DNA of 64,000 bases from Polaribacter sp. ALD11. GTDB taxonomy: Bacteria > Bacteroidota > Bacteroidia > Flavobacteriales > Flavobacteriaceae. The notes below the pieces were generated by a model. That model was given only the letters and a program-made list of their open reading frames with translations, was not told where the DNA came from and ran no database searches. The DNA lies in assembly GCF_002831685.1 (NCBI RefSeq), contig NZ_CP025119.1, positions 2,564,001 through 2,628,000 on the forward strand, given 5' to 3'. Numbering within the stretch: position 1 is the stretch's first letter; each line of letters starts with the position of its first letter. Position numbers and translations under genes: made by a program. This document shows positions 8,392 to 16,460 of this stretch, piece after piece.

Positions 8392-8961
8392 ATGTTTCAA
8401 CTAGGAAAAACAATAGTTTCAGAAGATATTATCGAAAAAGATTTTGTGTGTAACCTTTCTGCTTGTGGCGGTGCTTGCTGTGTAGATGGTGATGCAGGTG
8501 CGCCTTTAGAAAAAGAGGAAATCAAAATTTTAGAAGAAATCTATCCGAAAGTAAAACCTTTTTTACGAAAAGAAGGAATCGAAGAGATAGAAAAACAAGG
8601 TGCTTGGGTTACAAATGAATGGGGAGAGTTAGAAACTCCTCTAATTAATGATGCAGATTGTGCATATGTAATTTTCGATGAGAAAAAAACAGCACTTTGT
8701 GGTATTGAAGAGGCTTATAATTCTGGTGCTATTGATTGGAAAAAACCAGTTTCTTGTCATTTATATCCAATAAGAGTAAAAGATTATAGTGAGTTTTCTG
8801 CTGTAAATTACCACAAGTGGGAAATTTGTGACGACGCTTGTTCTTTAGGAAAGGAGTTGCAAGTACCAGTTTACAAGTTTGTTAAGCAGGGTTTGATTAG
8901 GAAATTTGGGCAAAATTGGTATGATGAATTAGAAAAAGTCGCAGCAAAACATTTAGAATAA
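8392..8961 (+). CDS. DUF3109 family cysteine-rich protein
   Basis: The 189-residue soluble protein has nine cysteines at 20, 25, 29, 30, 90, 103, 122, 146 and 150, in the pattern of the DUF3109/YkgJ-like families (CNLSACGGACC, then SCHLYPIR, then EICDDAC). These cysteines probably bind zinc or an iron-sulfur cluster. The conserved SCHLYPI segment is a family hallmark. The cellular role is unknown. It is a single-gene unit with its own promoter at 8380 and a terminator at 8989. Confidence 0.85.
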   Translation: MFQLGKTIVSEDIIEKDFVCNLSACGGACCVDGDAGAPLEKEEIKILEEIYPKVKPFLRKEGIEEIEKQGAWVTNEWGELETPLINDADCAYVIFDEKKTALCGIEEAYNSGAIDWKKPVSCHLYPIRVKDYSEFSAVNYHKWEICDDACSLGKELQVPVYKFVKQGLIRKFGQNWYDELEKVAAKHLE

Positions 8962-8988
8962 CAACTATTTTCATTTAGAACTATACAG

Positions 8989-9020
8989 ACAGCATCAAAG
9001 AAATTTGATGCTGTTTTTTT
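8989..9020 (+). terminator. Terminator after the DUF3109 gene
   Basis: ACAGCATCAAA (8989-8999) pairs with TTTGATGCTGT (9004-9014) around a 4-nt loop and is followed by a run of T. Confidence 0.9.
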
Positions 9021-9070
9021 ATGGCATGCTCTTTGTTTTAACAAAGTATTAACATATAAAATTTCTAATT

Positions 9071-9811
9071 ATGAAAAACTTAAAAAAAATACCAACCAAA
9101 CAATTAGAAAAGTTCTCTAACATTTTTACCCAGTTAGGACTTGTCTTAGTACTTTTTGTAGTTTACATTTCTTTAGAACATAAAACTGAAGAAAAAACGG
9201 TAGCAGTTATTGGTGATCGAAGTTCAGATATTGTATACATCGAACCCGATCGCATTTTAGAATTTGTAAAAGAAGTTAAGGTGACAGTAAAACCTCAAGC
9301 TCAGCAACCTCAAATTTTTATTCCAGATGAAATAAAGAAAGTAGATAATGATGTTCCGGAAACTATTATTGACATTCCAAAAGAAGTGCCTGTTATTGTA
9401 AATTCGGATGATATTATTGAAGTAGATATTCCTAATGATGAGCCAATAATAGAAGATGTTCCTTTTATAAATATTGAAGAGGCACCTGTTTTTAAAGGTT
9501 GTGAAGGTTTGTCTAAAAAGGAAAACAAACTTTGTTTTGATAAAAAAATGAAACAATTTGTACAACGTAATTTTGATGCAGGTTTAGCGAATGAATTGGG
9601 TTTACATTCAGGAATACATAAAATACAGACACAGTTTTTAATTGATGAAAAAGGAAATGTGGTAGATATTAAAATTAGAGCACCACATAAACAGTTAGAA
9701 AATGAAACTCAAAGACTTATTAATAAACTCCCTAAATTTACACCAGGTAAACAACAAAATAGAACAGTAAGAGTAAGGTACACACTACCAATTTCTTTTA
9801 GTGTAGAGTAA
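9071..9811 (+). CDS. TonB-like energy transducer
   Basis: The 246-residue protein has one N-terminal membrane helix (about residues 19-35), a Pro/Glu/Val/Ile-rich periplasmic linker (about 70-135) and a TonB-type C-terminal domain (about 139-246). The C-terminal domain starts APVFKGC and carries two cysteines at 145 and 156, with LIDEKGNVVDIKIRAPH and a LPKFTPGKQ segment. TonB proteins couple the proton-motive force (via ExbB/ExbD) to outer-membrane receptors. No exbBD lies nearby. It is a clear paralog of the gene at 22840-23559, and the N-terminus of the RemB-like protein at 11203 shares the same domain. Confidence 0.85.
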   Translation: MKNLKKIPTKQLEKFSNIFTQLGLVLVLFVVYISLEHKTEEKTVAVIGDRSSDIVYIEPDRILEFVKEVKVTVKPQAQQPQIFIPDEIKKVDNDVPETIIDIPKEVPVIVNSDDIIEVDIPNDEPIIEDVPFINIEEAPVFKGCEGLSKKENKLCFDKKMKQFVQRNFDAGLANELGLHSGIHKIQTQFLIDEKGNVVDIKIRAPHKQLENETQRLINKLPKFTPGKQQNRTVRVRYTLPISFSVE

Positions 9812-9817
9812 AAATTG

Positions 9818-9845
9818 AAACTCAACCAAATGGTTGGGTTTTTTG
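9818..9845 (+). terminator. Terminator after the TonB-like gene
   Basis: The sequence AAACTCAACCA (9818-9828) pairs with TGGTTGGGTTT (9831-9841), including one G-U pair, and is followed by T residues. Confidence 0.75.
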
Positions 9846-9867
9846 ATACTTGTAATTTAGATTATGT

Positions 9868-9875
9868 TACTTTTG
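9868..9875 (+). promoter_or_regulatory. -7 promoter element for deoC (near-leaderless)
   Basis: TACTTTTG matches TAnnTTTG and ends 4 nt before the deoC ATG at 9880, implying a leaderless or nearly leaderless mRNA. Confidence 0.5.
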
Positions 9876-9879
9876 CTTT

Positions 9880-10626
9880 ATGAAAATTAATCAATTTTTA
9901 GATGCCACTTATTTAAAAACAGCAGCGCAAGCAGGTGTTTCTGAGCAAAGAAATTTAGATAAAGTAATGCAACTTGTAGAAGAGGCAATTGTTTACAATT
10001 ATAAGTTGGTTATGATTCGCTCAAATTACATTTCGATAGTAAAAAAACTTTTACAAGAGGCAAAATCGACAGTATTAGTTGGAACTGTAATCGATTTTCC
10101 TGAAGGAAATGCATCTCTAGAAAAAAAACTAGAAGAAGCACAAAAGGCAATCCTTTTAGGGGCAGATGAATTAGATTTCGTTGTAAATTACAAAGCCTTT
10201 AAAGAAGGTAATCTCCATTTAATAAAAAAGGAAGTAATCAATTGCATTTCAATTTGTCTAACAAATAATAAAGTCGCAAAATTCATTATAGAAATTGCTG
10301 CATTATCAAATGAAGAAATAATTGTAATTTCACGACTTATAAAACAAGTTGTATTAGATAATTTCGGAGAAGAAAATGCAAAAAATGTATTTGTAAAATC
10401 ATCTACAGGTTTTTATAAAACGGAAGAGAGTATCCCCAATGGAGCTACTTTAGAAAAAATGAAAATAATTTCTAAAAATGCAAAACCATTAAAAATTAAA
10501 GCAGCAGGCGGTGTAAGAGATTATGAAATGGCAATAAAAATGATTGCTTTAGGTGTAGATCGAATTGGTACATCATCATCAAAAGAAATAATAAATAAAG
10601 AACACAACACAAACAAAGGTTACTAA
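9880..10626 (+). CDS. deoC: Deoxyribose-phosphate aldolase
   Basis: DeoC cleaves 2-deoxyribose-5-phosphate into glyceraldehyde-3-phosphate and acetaldehyde during deoxynucleoside catabolism. The 248-residue sequence has the Schiff-base motif VFVKSSTGF with the lysine near residue 173, the GTVIDFPEG segment near 67-75, the ELDFVVNY strand near 102-109 and the C-terminal KAAGGVRDYEMA phosphate-binding region. Its stop codon is 2 nt before the TTG start of the acyltransferase gene, suggesting cotranscription, although I see no metabolic link between them. Confidence 0.95.
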   Translation: MKINQFLDATYLKTAAQAGVSEQRNLDKVMQLVEEAIVYNYKLVMIRSNYISIVKKLLQEAKSTVLVGTVIDFPEGNASLEKKLEEAQKAILLGADELDFVVNYKAFKEGNLHLIKKEVINCISICLTNNKVAKFIIEIAALSNEEIIVISRLIKQVVLDNFGEENAKNVFVKSSTGFYKTEESIPNGATLEKMKIISKNAKPLKIKAAGGVRDYEMAIKMIALGVDRIGTSSSKEIINKEHNTNKGY

Positions 10627-10628
10627 TT

Positions 10629-11201
10629 TTGAAAGATTTTTTTGCACACGAAACAGCCGTTATAGATGCAGGTTGTATTATTGGTAAAGGTACAAAAATA
10701 TGGCATTTTAGTCATATTATGCCTAGTTGTATTATTGGTGATGGCTGTAATATTGGTCAGAATGTAGTGGTTTCTCCAAAAGTTATTTTAGGTAAAAATG
10801 TTAAAGTGCAGAATAATGTTTCTATTTATACAGGTGTTATTTGTGAAGACGATGTTTTTTTAGGACCATCAATGGTTTTTACAAATGTTATCAACCCAAG
10901 AAGTGCTATTAAAAGGCAAAATGAATATTTAGAAACTATTGTTAAAAAAGGTGCAAGTATTGGTGCAAATGCAACTATTGTTTGTGGTAATAATATAGGA
11001 GAATATGCTTTTGTTGGTGCTGGAGCAGTTGTTACTAAAGAAATTTTACCTTTTGCTCTGGTTGTTGGTAATCCTTCAAAGCAAATAGGTTGGGTTAGCG
11101 AATATGGGCATCGTTTAGAGTTTAATGAAAATGGTTTTGCAATATGTAAGGAGAGCCAACAAGAATATCAATTAAAAAATAATGCTGTTATAAAATTATA
11201 G
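10629..11201 (+). CDS. Left-handed beta-helix (hexapeptide) acyltransferase, WbpD-like
   Basis: The 190-residue protein begins at TTG and is built of hexapeptide repeats (VIDAGCIIGKGTKIWH, IGDGCNIGQNVVV, LGKNVKVQNNVSIYTGV, KGASIGANATIVCG, IGEYAFVGAGAVVTK), which fold as a trimeric left-handed beta-helix. The WHFSHI and FTNVINPRS segments match N-acetyltransferases that act on UDP-3-amino sugars in surface polysaccharide synthesis (WbpD/WlbB type). The true substrate cannot be told from sequence. It follows deoC by 2 nt and is followed by the RemB-like gene after 1 nt, so the three form a compact transcript. Confidence 0.85.
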   Translation: MKDFFAHETAVIDAGCIIGKGTKIWHFSHIMPSCIIGDGCNIGQNVVVSPKVILGKNVKVQNNVSIYTGVICEDDVFLGPSMVFTNVINPRSAIKRQNEYLETIVKKGASIGANATIVCGNNIGEYAFVGAGAVVTKEILPFALVVGNPSKQIGWVSEYGHRLEFNENGFAICKESQQEYQLKNNAVIKL

Positions 11202-11202
11202 A

Positions 11203-13269
11203 ATGATTAAAAAATACCTATTTCTAGTTTTATTATTTCCATCAATATTCAATGCGCAATCAGAAAGATTTCCTGTTTACGATGGTTGTAAGGGTTCAGA
11301 AATCTCTTCTATTGAAGATTGTTTTCTATCAACAACAAAAAAACATTTTTTTGCAGAATTTAAAACACCTCCAATTGTAGAAAATGAGCATTATAAAGGA
11401 AGTGCAAATGTATTGTTTGTAGTTACTAAAGAAGGAGAATTTAAGATAATCTATGTAAATACACCTTATGAAGAAATTAAGAAGGAAGTAGAGAGAGCAT
11501 TTAAGATTTTTCCGAAGATTGTTCCTGCAAAATATAATAATAGAGATATAGAGATGCAATTCGAGCTTCCTATTAAGTTTCCTGTTGTAAAATATATAGA
11601 AGTGAATCTATCTGCAGAAAAACCTTTAGAACCAAAAGAAGATTTATTTGTAATTGTAGAAAAAAGTAGAATTGCAGATTCTGTGTTTTTAGAGCACACT
11701 AGTCAGTTAAATATACCTTTTACGCATCAAAAATATGTAGATTATGAATTTGCATTACACAAAGCGAATGGAACGCATACAGCTTCTAAACCATATATTT
11801 ATAGTGAGATTAATAAGTATCTAAACCTAACAGACCAAAAGAAGAAATTCTTAAAACCCGAAATTAAATCTTGGGTTGGAAATAAAATTTGGAATGAGCA
11901 TTTATTACAAGTAAAAAAGAAAGATTTTTGGTTTACGTTAGATTTTTTATTGGATGTTCAGGCAGGGAAAGACAACTCCGATGTTTCTTATACTTATAAT
12001 AATTCACGAATTTTAACAGTAAATGGAGGTTTAGGAGATAAAATTTCATATTCTGCTACAGTTTATGAAAGTCAAGCAAGATTTGCCGGTTACATAAATA
12101 GTTATATTTCAAATACTTCATTACTAACAAGACCAAAAAACTCTGAAGGATTAGTTCCTGGAAGAGGAAAAGCAAAAGGATTTAAGGAGGATGCTTTTGA
12201 TTATCCTGTTGCTGAAGGATATTTAGCATTTCAGCCAAATAAATTTATGCAATTTCAGTTTGGTAATGGTAGAAGTTTTATTGGAGACGGGTATCGATCT
12301 TTTATTCTATCTGATGTTTCTGCACCAACAACATACTTAAAGATGAAGGTAGATTTCTGGAAATTTCAATACACCAATGTTTGGATGTGGAATACAGAAC
12401 CATCAATGTCTTCAGTATCTAACCCAAATGAACATGCAAGAAAATATATAGCAGCACACTATTTAAGTCTAAATTTAACTAAAAAATTAAATATAGGTTT
12501 CTTTGAAACAGCTATTTCTACGGGAGAAAATGGTTTTGATGCAGGATTTTTAAATCCCGTTATTTTTTATAGATCTGTAGAATTTAATAGAGGTGAAGAT
12601 TCTGGTAATGCTATTATTGGTTTAACGGGTAAATACAAGTTAAATAATAATATCTCTCTCTATTCTCAATTTATTATAGACGAATTTTCTGTCGGAAATT
12701 TAAACGACCTTGGTAAATGGCAAAATAAGTTTGCATACCAGTTAGGTGCAAAATATTTTGATGCTTTTAATGTTGATGATTTATTTCTTCAATTTGAATA
12801 CAATTATGCCAGACCATATACGTTTGCTCATAAATCGCCAATTTTAAATTATGGTAACTACAGTCAACCAATGGGTCACTTATGGGGTGCAAACTTTTAT
12901 GAAGCAATTGCAATAGCTCGTTATAAAAAAGACAGATGGTCTTTTAGTGGTAAATTAACATTAGGTAAAAAAGGGTTTGATTTTGAAGATGAAGCAATAA
13001 GCTATGGTGGAAATATATATCAATCTTATGAAGATAGATTTGGAGACACAGGCAATGAATTGGCACAAGGAAACACAGCAAATCTGTTTATTGCAGATTT
13101 ACAAGGTAGCTATTTACTTAACCCAGCCAATAATTTAAATATTTTTGCAAGCTTTACCTATCGAAAATTTTCACCCAAAGCTGCTACCGAAATTTTATCA
13201 GAAGGAAATACGGTTTGGTTTTCTGCAGGAATTAGAGCAGATTTATTCAATTGGTACTTAGATTTTTAA
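11203..13269 (+). CDS. remB: RemB-like gliding motility protein: TonB-C-like domain fused to an outer-membrane barrel
   Basis: The 688-residue protein has a cleavable signal peptide (about 1-18, ending NAQ). A domain at about residues 24-128 aligns with the C-terminal domains of the two TonB-like proteins in this window (FPVYDGC, second Cys at 40, then a KEGEF turn and LPIKFPV). The remainder (about 190-688) is rich in aromatic, alternating beta-strand segments ending in a strand (WYLDF), as in outer-membrane barrels of the capsule-assembly Wzi type. From memory this architecture corresponds to RemB, required for full gliding in Flavobacterium johnsoniae; the assignment to RemB itself is not proven. 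There is no membrane anchor for the TonB-like domain. Confidence 0.65.
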   Translation: MIKKYLFLVLLFPSIFNAQSERFPVYDGCKGSEISSIEDCFLSTTKKHFFAEFKTPPIVENEHYKGSANVLFVVTKEGEFKIIYVNTPYEEIKKEVERAFKIFPKIVPAKYNNRDIEMQFELPIKFPVVKYIEVNLSAEKPLEPKEDLFVIVEKSRIADSVFLEHTSQLNIPFTHQKYVDYEFALHKANGTHTASKPYIYSEINKYLNLTDQKKKFLKPEIKSWVGNKIWNEHLLQVKKKDFWFTLDFLLDVQAGKDNSDVSYTYNNSRILTVNGGLGDKISYSATVYESQARFAGYINSYISNTSLLTRPKNSEGLVPGRGKAKGFKEDAFDYPVAEGYLAFQPNKFMQFQFGNGRSFIGDGYRSFILSDVSAPTTYLKMKVDFWKFQYTNVWMWNTEPSMSSVSNPNEHARKYIAAHYLSLNLTKKLNIGFFETAISTGENGFDAGFLNPVIFYRSVEFNRGEDSGNAIIGLTGKYKLNNNISLYSQFIIDEFSVGNLNDLGKWQNKFAYQLGAKYFDAFNVDDLFLQFEYNYARPYTFAHKSPILNYGNYSQPMGHLWGANFYEAIAIARYKKDRWSFSGKLTLGKKGFDFEDEAISYGGNIYQSYEDRFGDTGNELAQGNTANLFIADLQGSYLLNPANNLNIFASFTYRKFSPKAATEILSEGNTVWFSAGIRADLFNWYLDF

Positions 13270-13319
13270 AATTTAAGATTTCTTTAAGATTTCTGTGAAA
13301 TTTATATTGAAATAAAGCG

Positions 13320-13327
13320 TATATTTG
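13320..13327 (+). promoter_or_regulatory. -7 promoter-like element upstream of a short hairpin RNA candidate
   Basis: TATATTTG matches TAnnTTTG exactly and lies just before a 12-bp hairpin and, 50 bp on, a strong terminator, with no open reading frame between. Confidence 0.4.
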
Positions 13328-13331
13328 CAGT

Positions 13332-13405
13332 GTGGTTCTTCTGAAGAACCACACTTTTTCTTTTTCATAGCAATTTTCCCACTCAATTTATTGAGTGGGT
13401 TTTTT
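13332..13405 (+). ncRNA. Candidate small RNA (about 75 nt, two hairpins)
   Basis: A -7 element (13320-13327) is followed by hairpin 1 with arms GTGTGGTTCTTC (13330-13341) and GAAGAACCACAC (13343-13354), and by the terminator hairpin at 13378-13407. This is the layout of a short independent transcript. An alternative is that hairpin 1 is a second terminator for remB and that the -7 match is chance. I cannot show expression. Confidence 0.25.
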
Positions 13406-13407
13406 TT
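13378..13407 (+). terminator. Strong terminator between remB and the heme O synthase gene
   Basis: CCCACTCAA (13378-13386) pairs with TTGAGTGGG (13391-13399) around a 4-nt loop and is followed by eight T residues. Confidence 0.9.
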
Positions 13408-13460
13408 ATTTATTTAACATCAAAAGCTTTAAAAACTATGGTAAATTCATATTTATCAAA

Positions 13461-13468
13461 TATCTTTG
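13461..13468 (+). promoter_or_regulatory. -7 promoter element for the heme O synthase/cytochrome oxidase cluster
   Basis: TATCTTTG matches TAnnTTTG. It overlaps a TTG at 13466 that would otherwise extend the reading frame, so the ATG at 13487, about 18 nt downstream, is the better start. Confidence 0.55.
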
Positions 13469-13486
13469 CAAGCTAATTGTGGTGAT

Positions 13487-14389
13487 ATGAATACAGCAGT
13501 TATTTCAGACAAGAAAACATTTATGAAAACTATTATTTCAGACTTTAAACAACTAACCAAAGTTGGTTTGTCTTTAAGTGTTGTATTTTCTTCTGTTGCT
13601 GGTTATCTTTTAGCAATAGAAACTGTTAATTATTTTACACTTTTTCTCTTAGCCCTTGGAGGTTTCTTTATGGTTGGTGCTTCAAACGCATTTAATCAAA
13701 TTATAGAAAAAGATACAGATGCTATTATGAAGCGTACGCAGAACAGACCTTTGCCAACTGGTAGAATGTCTGTAAACGTAGCGCTAACAACTGCAATTTT
13801 ATTTACTATTCTAGGTCTTTCAATATTATATAGCATTAATCCTAAATCTGCGTTATTTGGCGCAATTTCAATATTTCTATACACTTGTGTATATACGCCG
13901 TTAAAAGCCGTGACGCCTTTAACTGTTTTTGTAGGGGCAATTCCTGGAGCAATACCTTTTATGCTAGGTTGGGTTGCGGCAACAAATAATTTTGGTATCG
14001 AAGCAGGTTTTTTATTTATGATTCAGTTTTTTTGGCAATTTCCTCACTTTTGGGCAATTGGTTGGCTGCAGTTTGAAGAATATAAAAAGGCAGGTTTTAA
14101 TATGTTGCCAATGGGAACTAAAGATAGAGGTGCCATAAAACAGATTATTTTTTATACGCTAGTTATGATTTTAGTATCGATAGCACCTGTTTTAAGAGTC
14201 TCAGGTTCTTTTTATATTTATCCTATAACTGCTGTAATTATAGCTTTATTAGGAGTTGTAATGTTATATTATGGAATAAAACTTTATAAAAGTGAGGAAA
14301 ATATAGACGCAAGAAAATTAATGCTGTCTAGTGTTTTGTACATAACAGTTGTACAAATTATATATGTAGTAGATAAATTTTTACATTAA
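13487..14389 (+). CDS. ctaB: Heme O synthase (protoheme IX farnesyltransferase)
   Basis: CtaB/CyoE transfers a farnesyl group to heme b, making heme O, the precursor of heme A for terminal oxidases. The 300-residue UbiA-family membrane protein shows the first prenyl-diphosphate motif NAFNQIIEKDTDAIMKRT (two acidic residues; near residues 70-87), RPLPTGR next to it, the YTPLKAVTPL segment, and QFFWQFPHFWAIGW near 180. About nine membrane helices are visible. The start at 13487 is preferred over a TTG at 13466 because the latter lies within the -7 promoter element. The heme A synthase partner (ctaA) is at 38493-39521 in this same window. Confidence 0.95.
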   Translation: MNTAVISDKKTFMKTIISDFKQLTKVGLSLSVVFSSVAGYLLAIETVNYFTLFLLALGGFFMVGASNAFNQIIEKDTDAIMKRTQNRPLPTGRMSVNVALTTAILFTILGLSILYSINPKSALFGAISIFLYTCVYTPLKAVTPLTVFVGAIPGAIPFMLGWVAATNNFGIEAGFLFMIQFFWQFPHFWAIGWLQFEEYKKAGFNMLPMGTKDRGAIKQIIFYTLVMILVSIAPVLRVSGSFYIYPITAVIIALLGVVMLYYGIKLYKSEENIDARKLMLSSVLYITVVQIIYVVDKFLH

Positions 14390-14398
14390 ATAAGGAAG

Positions 14399-14983
14399 AT
14401 GGTAGAACAAACGTTACAACAAGAATTAACAGTTGCTAAAAGAAAATCTGCAAAACCTATGTTATGGGTTTCTATGATAAGTATGGTAATGTTTTTTGCA
14501 GGTTTAACAAGTGCGTATGTAATTAGTATGAAAAGAGATGATTGGGTAACTTTTGATTTACCTGATGCTTTTTACATAGGAACTTTTTTAATTATATCTA
14601 GCAGTATTACACTAATGCTGTCTCAACGCTTTTTAAAACAAGATAAAAGACAATTATCACTGATATTAGTAGTAGTAACTTTATTGTTAGGAATCGGTTT
14701 TATTTGGCAACAGTACGAAGGCTTTAATGAGCTTAAAAGACTTGGTTTATATTTTACCGGTAAAGGTAGTACAGTATCAACATCGTTTATTATTGGTATT
14801 ACTTTAATGCATGTTTTACACCTTTTGGCTGGTGTAATTGTGCTTTTAGTTGTTATTTATAATCATTTTAAATATAAGTATAAACCAAATGATTTGCTGG
14901 GGTTTGAACTCGGTGCAATCTTTTGGCATTTTGTAGATATACTATGGATTTATCTATTTTTCTTTTTCTATTTTATTAGGTGA
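14399..14983 (+). CDS. Cytochrome c oxidase subunit III-like protein (first copy)
   Basis: The 194-residue protein has five hydrophobic helices and the subunit III pattern: an N-terminal MLWVSMISMVMFFAGLTSAYV helix, a central HVLHLLAGV segment and the terminal FWHFVDILWIYLFFFFYF helix. Subunit III stabilises heme-copper oxidases but does not carry heme or copper. It follows ctaB by 9 nt and is followed by a second, longer subunit III. Because the two differ in length and loops, they probably occupy one complex with split roles or alternate; I cannot tell which. Catalytic subunits I and II are not in the window. Confidence 0.9.
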   Translation: MVEQTLQQELTVAKRKSAKPMLWVSMISMVMFFAGLTSAYVISMKRDDWVTFDLPDAFYIGTFLIISSSITLMLSQRFLKQDKRQLSLILVVVTLLLGIGFIWQQYEGFNELKRLGLYFTGKGSTVSTSFIIGITLMHVLHLLAGVIVLLVVIYNHFKYKYKPNDLLGFELGAIFWHFVDILWIYLFFFFYFIR

Positions 14984-14994
14984 TGAAAAAAGAT

Positions 14995-15002
14995 TATTTT
15001 TG
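14995..15002 (+). promoter_or_regulatory. -7 promoter element upstream of the second oxidase subunit III
   Basis: TATTTTTG matches TAnnTTTG 38 bp before the ATG at 15041, offering an internal start for the second half of the cluster. Confidence 0.45.
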
Positions 15003-15040
15003 CAAAACTATTTTTAACATATAATTAATAGAAAACATTT

Positions 15041-16021
15041 ATGGAAGCAAATATTGCTGTACCAACTGACAAAAAAGAAACCTGGGATGGTGGAAATGCT
15101 AGACCATTTGGTGCTAGCTATGGTAAAATGATGATGTGGTTCTTCATCTTATCAGATGCATTAACTTTTACCGGATTTTTAGCAGCCTATGGTTTAACTC
15201 GTTTCAAGTTTATTGATTCTTGGCCAATTGCAGATGAGGTTTTTACGCACGTTCCTTTTGTACATGGAGATTTTCCTATGATTTACGTTGCTATAATGAC
15301 GTTTATCTTAATATTTTCATCGGTAACAATGGTATTAGCGGTAGACGCTGGGCATCAAATGAAAAAAAATAAAGTAGCTTGGTATATGTTTGCTACTATT
15401 ATTGGAGGTATTATTTTTGTGGGCTCACAAGCTTGGGAATGGAATACTTTTATTAAAGGTTCTTATGGTGCTGTAAAAACAACAGAAGGTAAAGTGTTGC
15501 AATTTGTAAAAGATGGAAAACAGATTGCCTTGGCAGACTTTGTTACGGGGCCTAAAACAGATGCAATAGAAGAGCATTCTAGAAAAAACGGATTGTGGTT
15601 TCAAAGTGGAGAAACAGTTGCTACCTATTCTGTAGCACAAGTTATAAATGCTTACAATGCAAACCCTACAATTCAAGTAAGAACAGAACTAATCGATTTA
15701 GAAAAAAAACAAAAAACAATTCTCTCTAGAGAAGAAGGTTCACTTCAATTAGCTAAAACTAAAATGGTTGTTGAAGGAGCAAATCTAAGAGCAAACGAGT
15801 ATGGTAATACAATTTTTGCAGATTTCTTTTTCTTTATTACAGGTTTTCACGGTTTTCACGTATTGTCTGGAATTATAATTAATATCATCATCTTCTTTAA
15901 TGTAATCTTAGGTACTTACGAAAGAAGAGGACATTATGAAATGGTAGAAAAGGTTGGTTTATATTGGCACTTTGTAGATTTAGTTTGGGTATTTGTATTT
16001 ACCTTTTTCTACTTAGTATAA
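15041..16021 (+). CDS. Cytochrome c oxidase subunit III (second copy, with a large loop insertion)
   Basis: The 326-residue protein has subunit III helices on both sides: MMMWFFILSDALTFTGFLAAYG near residues 29-50, and TGFHGFHVLSGI with YWHFVDLVWVFVFTFFYLV at the end. Between about residues 145 and 250 it carries a hydrophilic insertion of roughly 100 residues, not seen in the first copy or in typical 200-residue bacterial subunits III. The insertion has no motif I recognise and, judged by the flanking helices, forms a large extramembrane loop. It is followed by subunit IV after 18 nt. Confidence 0.92.
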   Translation: MEANIAVPTDKKETWDGGNARPFGASYGKMMMWFFILSDALTFTGFLAAYGLTRFKFIDSWPIADEVFTHVPFVHGDFPMIYVAIMTFILIFSSVTMVLAVDAGHQMKKNKVAWYMFATIIGGIIFVGSQAWEWNTFIKGSYGAVKTTEGKVLQFVKDGKQIALADFVTGPKTDAIEEHSRKNGLWFQSGETVATYSVAQVINAYNANPTIQVRTELIDLEKKQKTILSREEGSLQLAKTKMVVEGANLRANEYGNTIFADFFFFITGFHGFHVLSGIIINIIIFFNVILGTYERRGHYEMVEKVGLYWHFVDLVWVFVFTFFYLV

Positions 16022-16039
16022 TAAATAAAATAGATAGAG

Positions 16040-16378
16040 ATGGCACACGCACACGAATCAAACACAAAAAGAATTTGGATAGTTTTTGGTATTCTTTCTG
16101 TTATAACATTAGTAGAAGTTTATTTAGGTATTATTAAACCAGAAGCCTTACACCTACATGGACCAGGAACAAGTTGGTTAAATTGGATTTTTATCATCTT
16201 AACCCTAGCGAAAGCTTACGGTATTGCATGGGTTTTTATGCACTTAGAGGGAGAAAAAAAATGGTTTAGACGTTCTATTATTTGGACGGCAGTCTTTTTA
16301 ATAACCTATTTAATAACCTTATTATTAATTGAAGGAGGCTACATATACGACACACTATCACCACTAGTAAAATGGTAA
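16040..16378 (+). CDS. Cytochrome c oxidase subunit IV (prokaryotic COX4 type)
   Basis: The 112-residue protein has three predicted membrane helices (about 11-30, 45-68 and 80-100) and the KAYGIAWVFMHLEGEKKWFRR segment typical of the bacterial COX4/CtaF-like family. An N-terminal HAHESN stretch is hydrophilic. It is an accessory subunit with no cofactor. It is the last gene before the terminator at 16392, which separates the structural subunits from the assembly genes that follow. Confidence 0.88.
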   Translation: MAHAHESNTKRIWIVFGILSVITLVEVYLGIIKPEALHLHGPGTSWLNWIFIILTLAKAYGIAWVFMHLEGEKKWFRRSIIWTAVFLITYLITLLLIEGGYIYDTLSPLVKW

Positions 16379-16391
16379 TATAAAATAGTAG

Positions 16392-16417
16392 AAAGGTGGT
16401 TTTAACCACCTTTTTTT
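16392..16417 (+). terminator. Terminator after oxidase subunit IV
   Basis: The sequence AAGGTGGTT (16393-16401) pairs with AACCACCTT (16404-16412), followed by a T-run to 16417. Confidence 0.85.
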
Positions 16418-16460
16418 ATACAGCAAAAATTAATTAAATAACACATTTTAAGAGTCGCTT

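Noticed and set aside
13466..13486. TTG start for ctaB
   Set aside because: It lies inside the -7 promoter element at 13461-13468, so it would be upstream of the transcript start.
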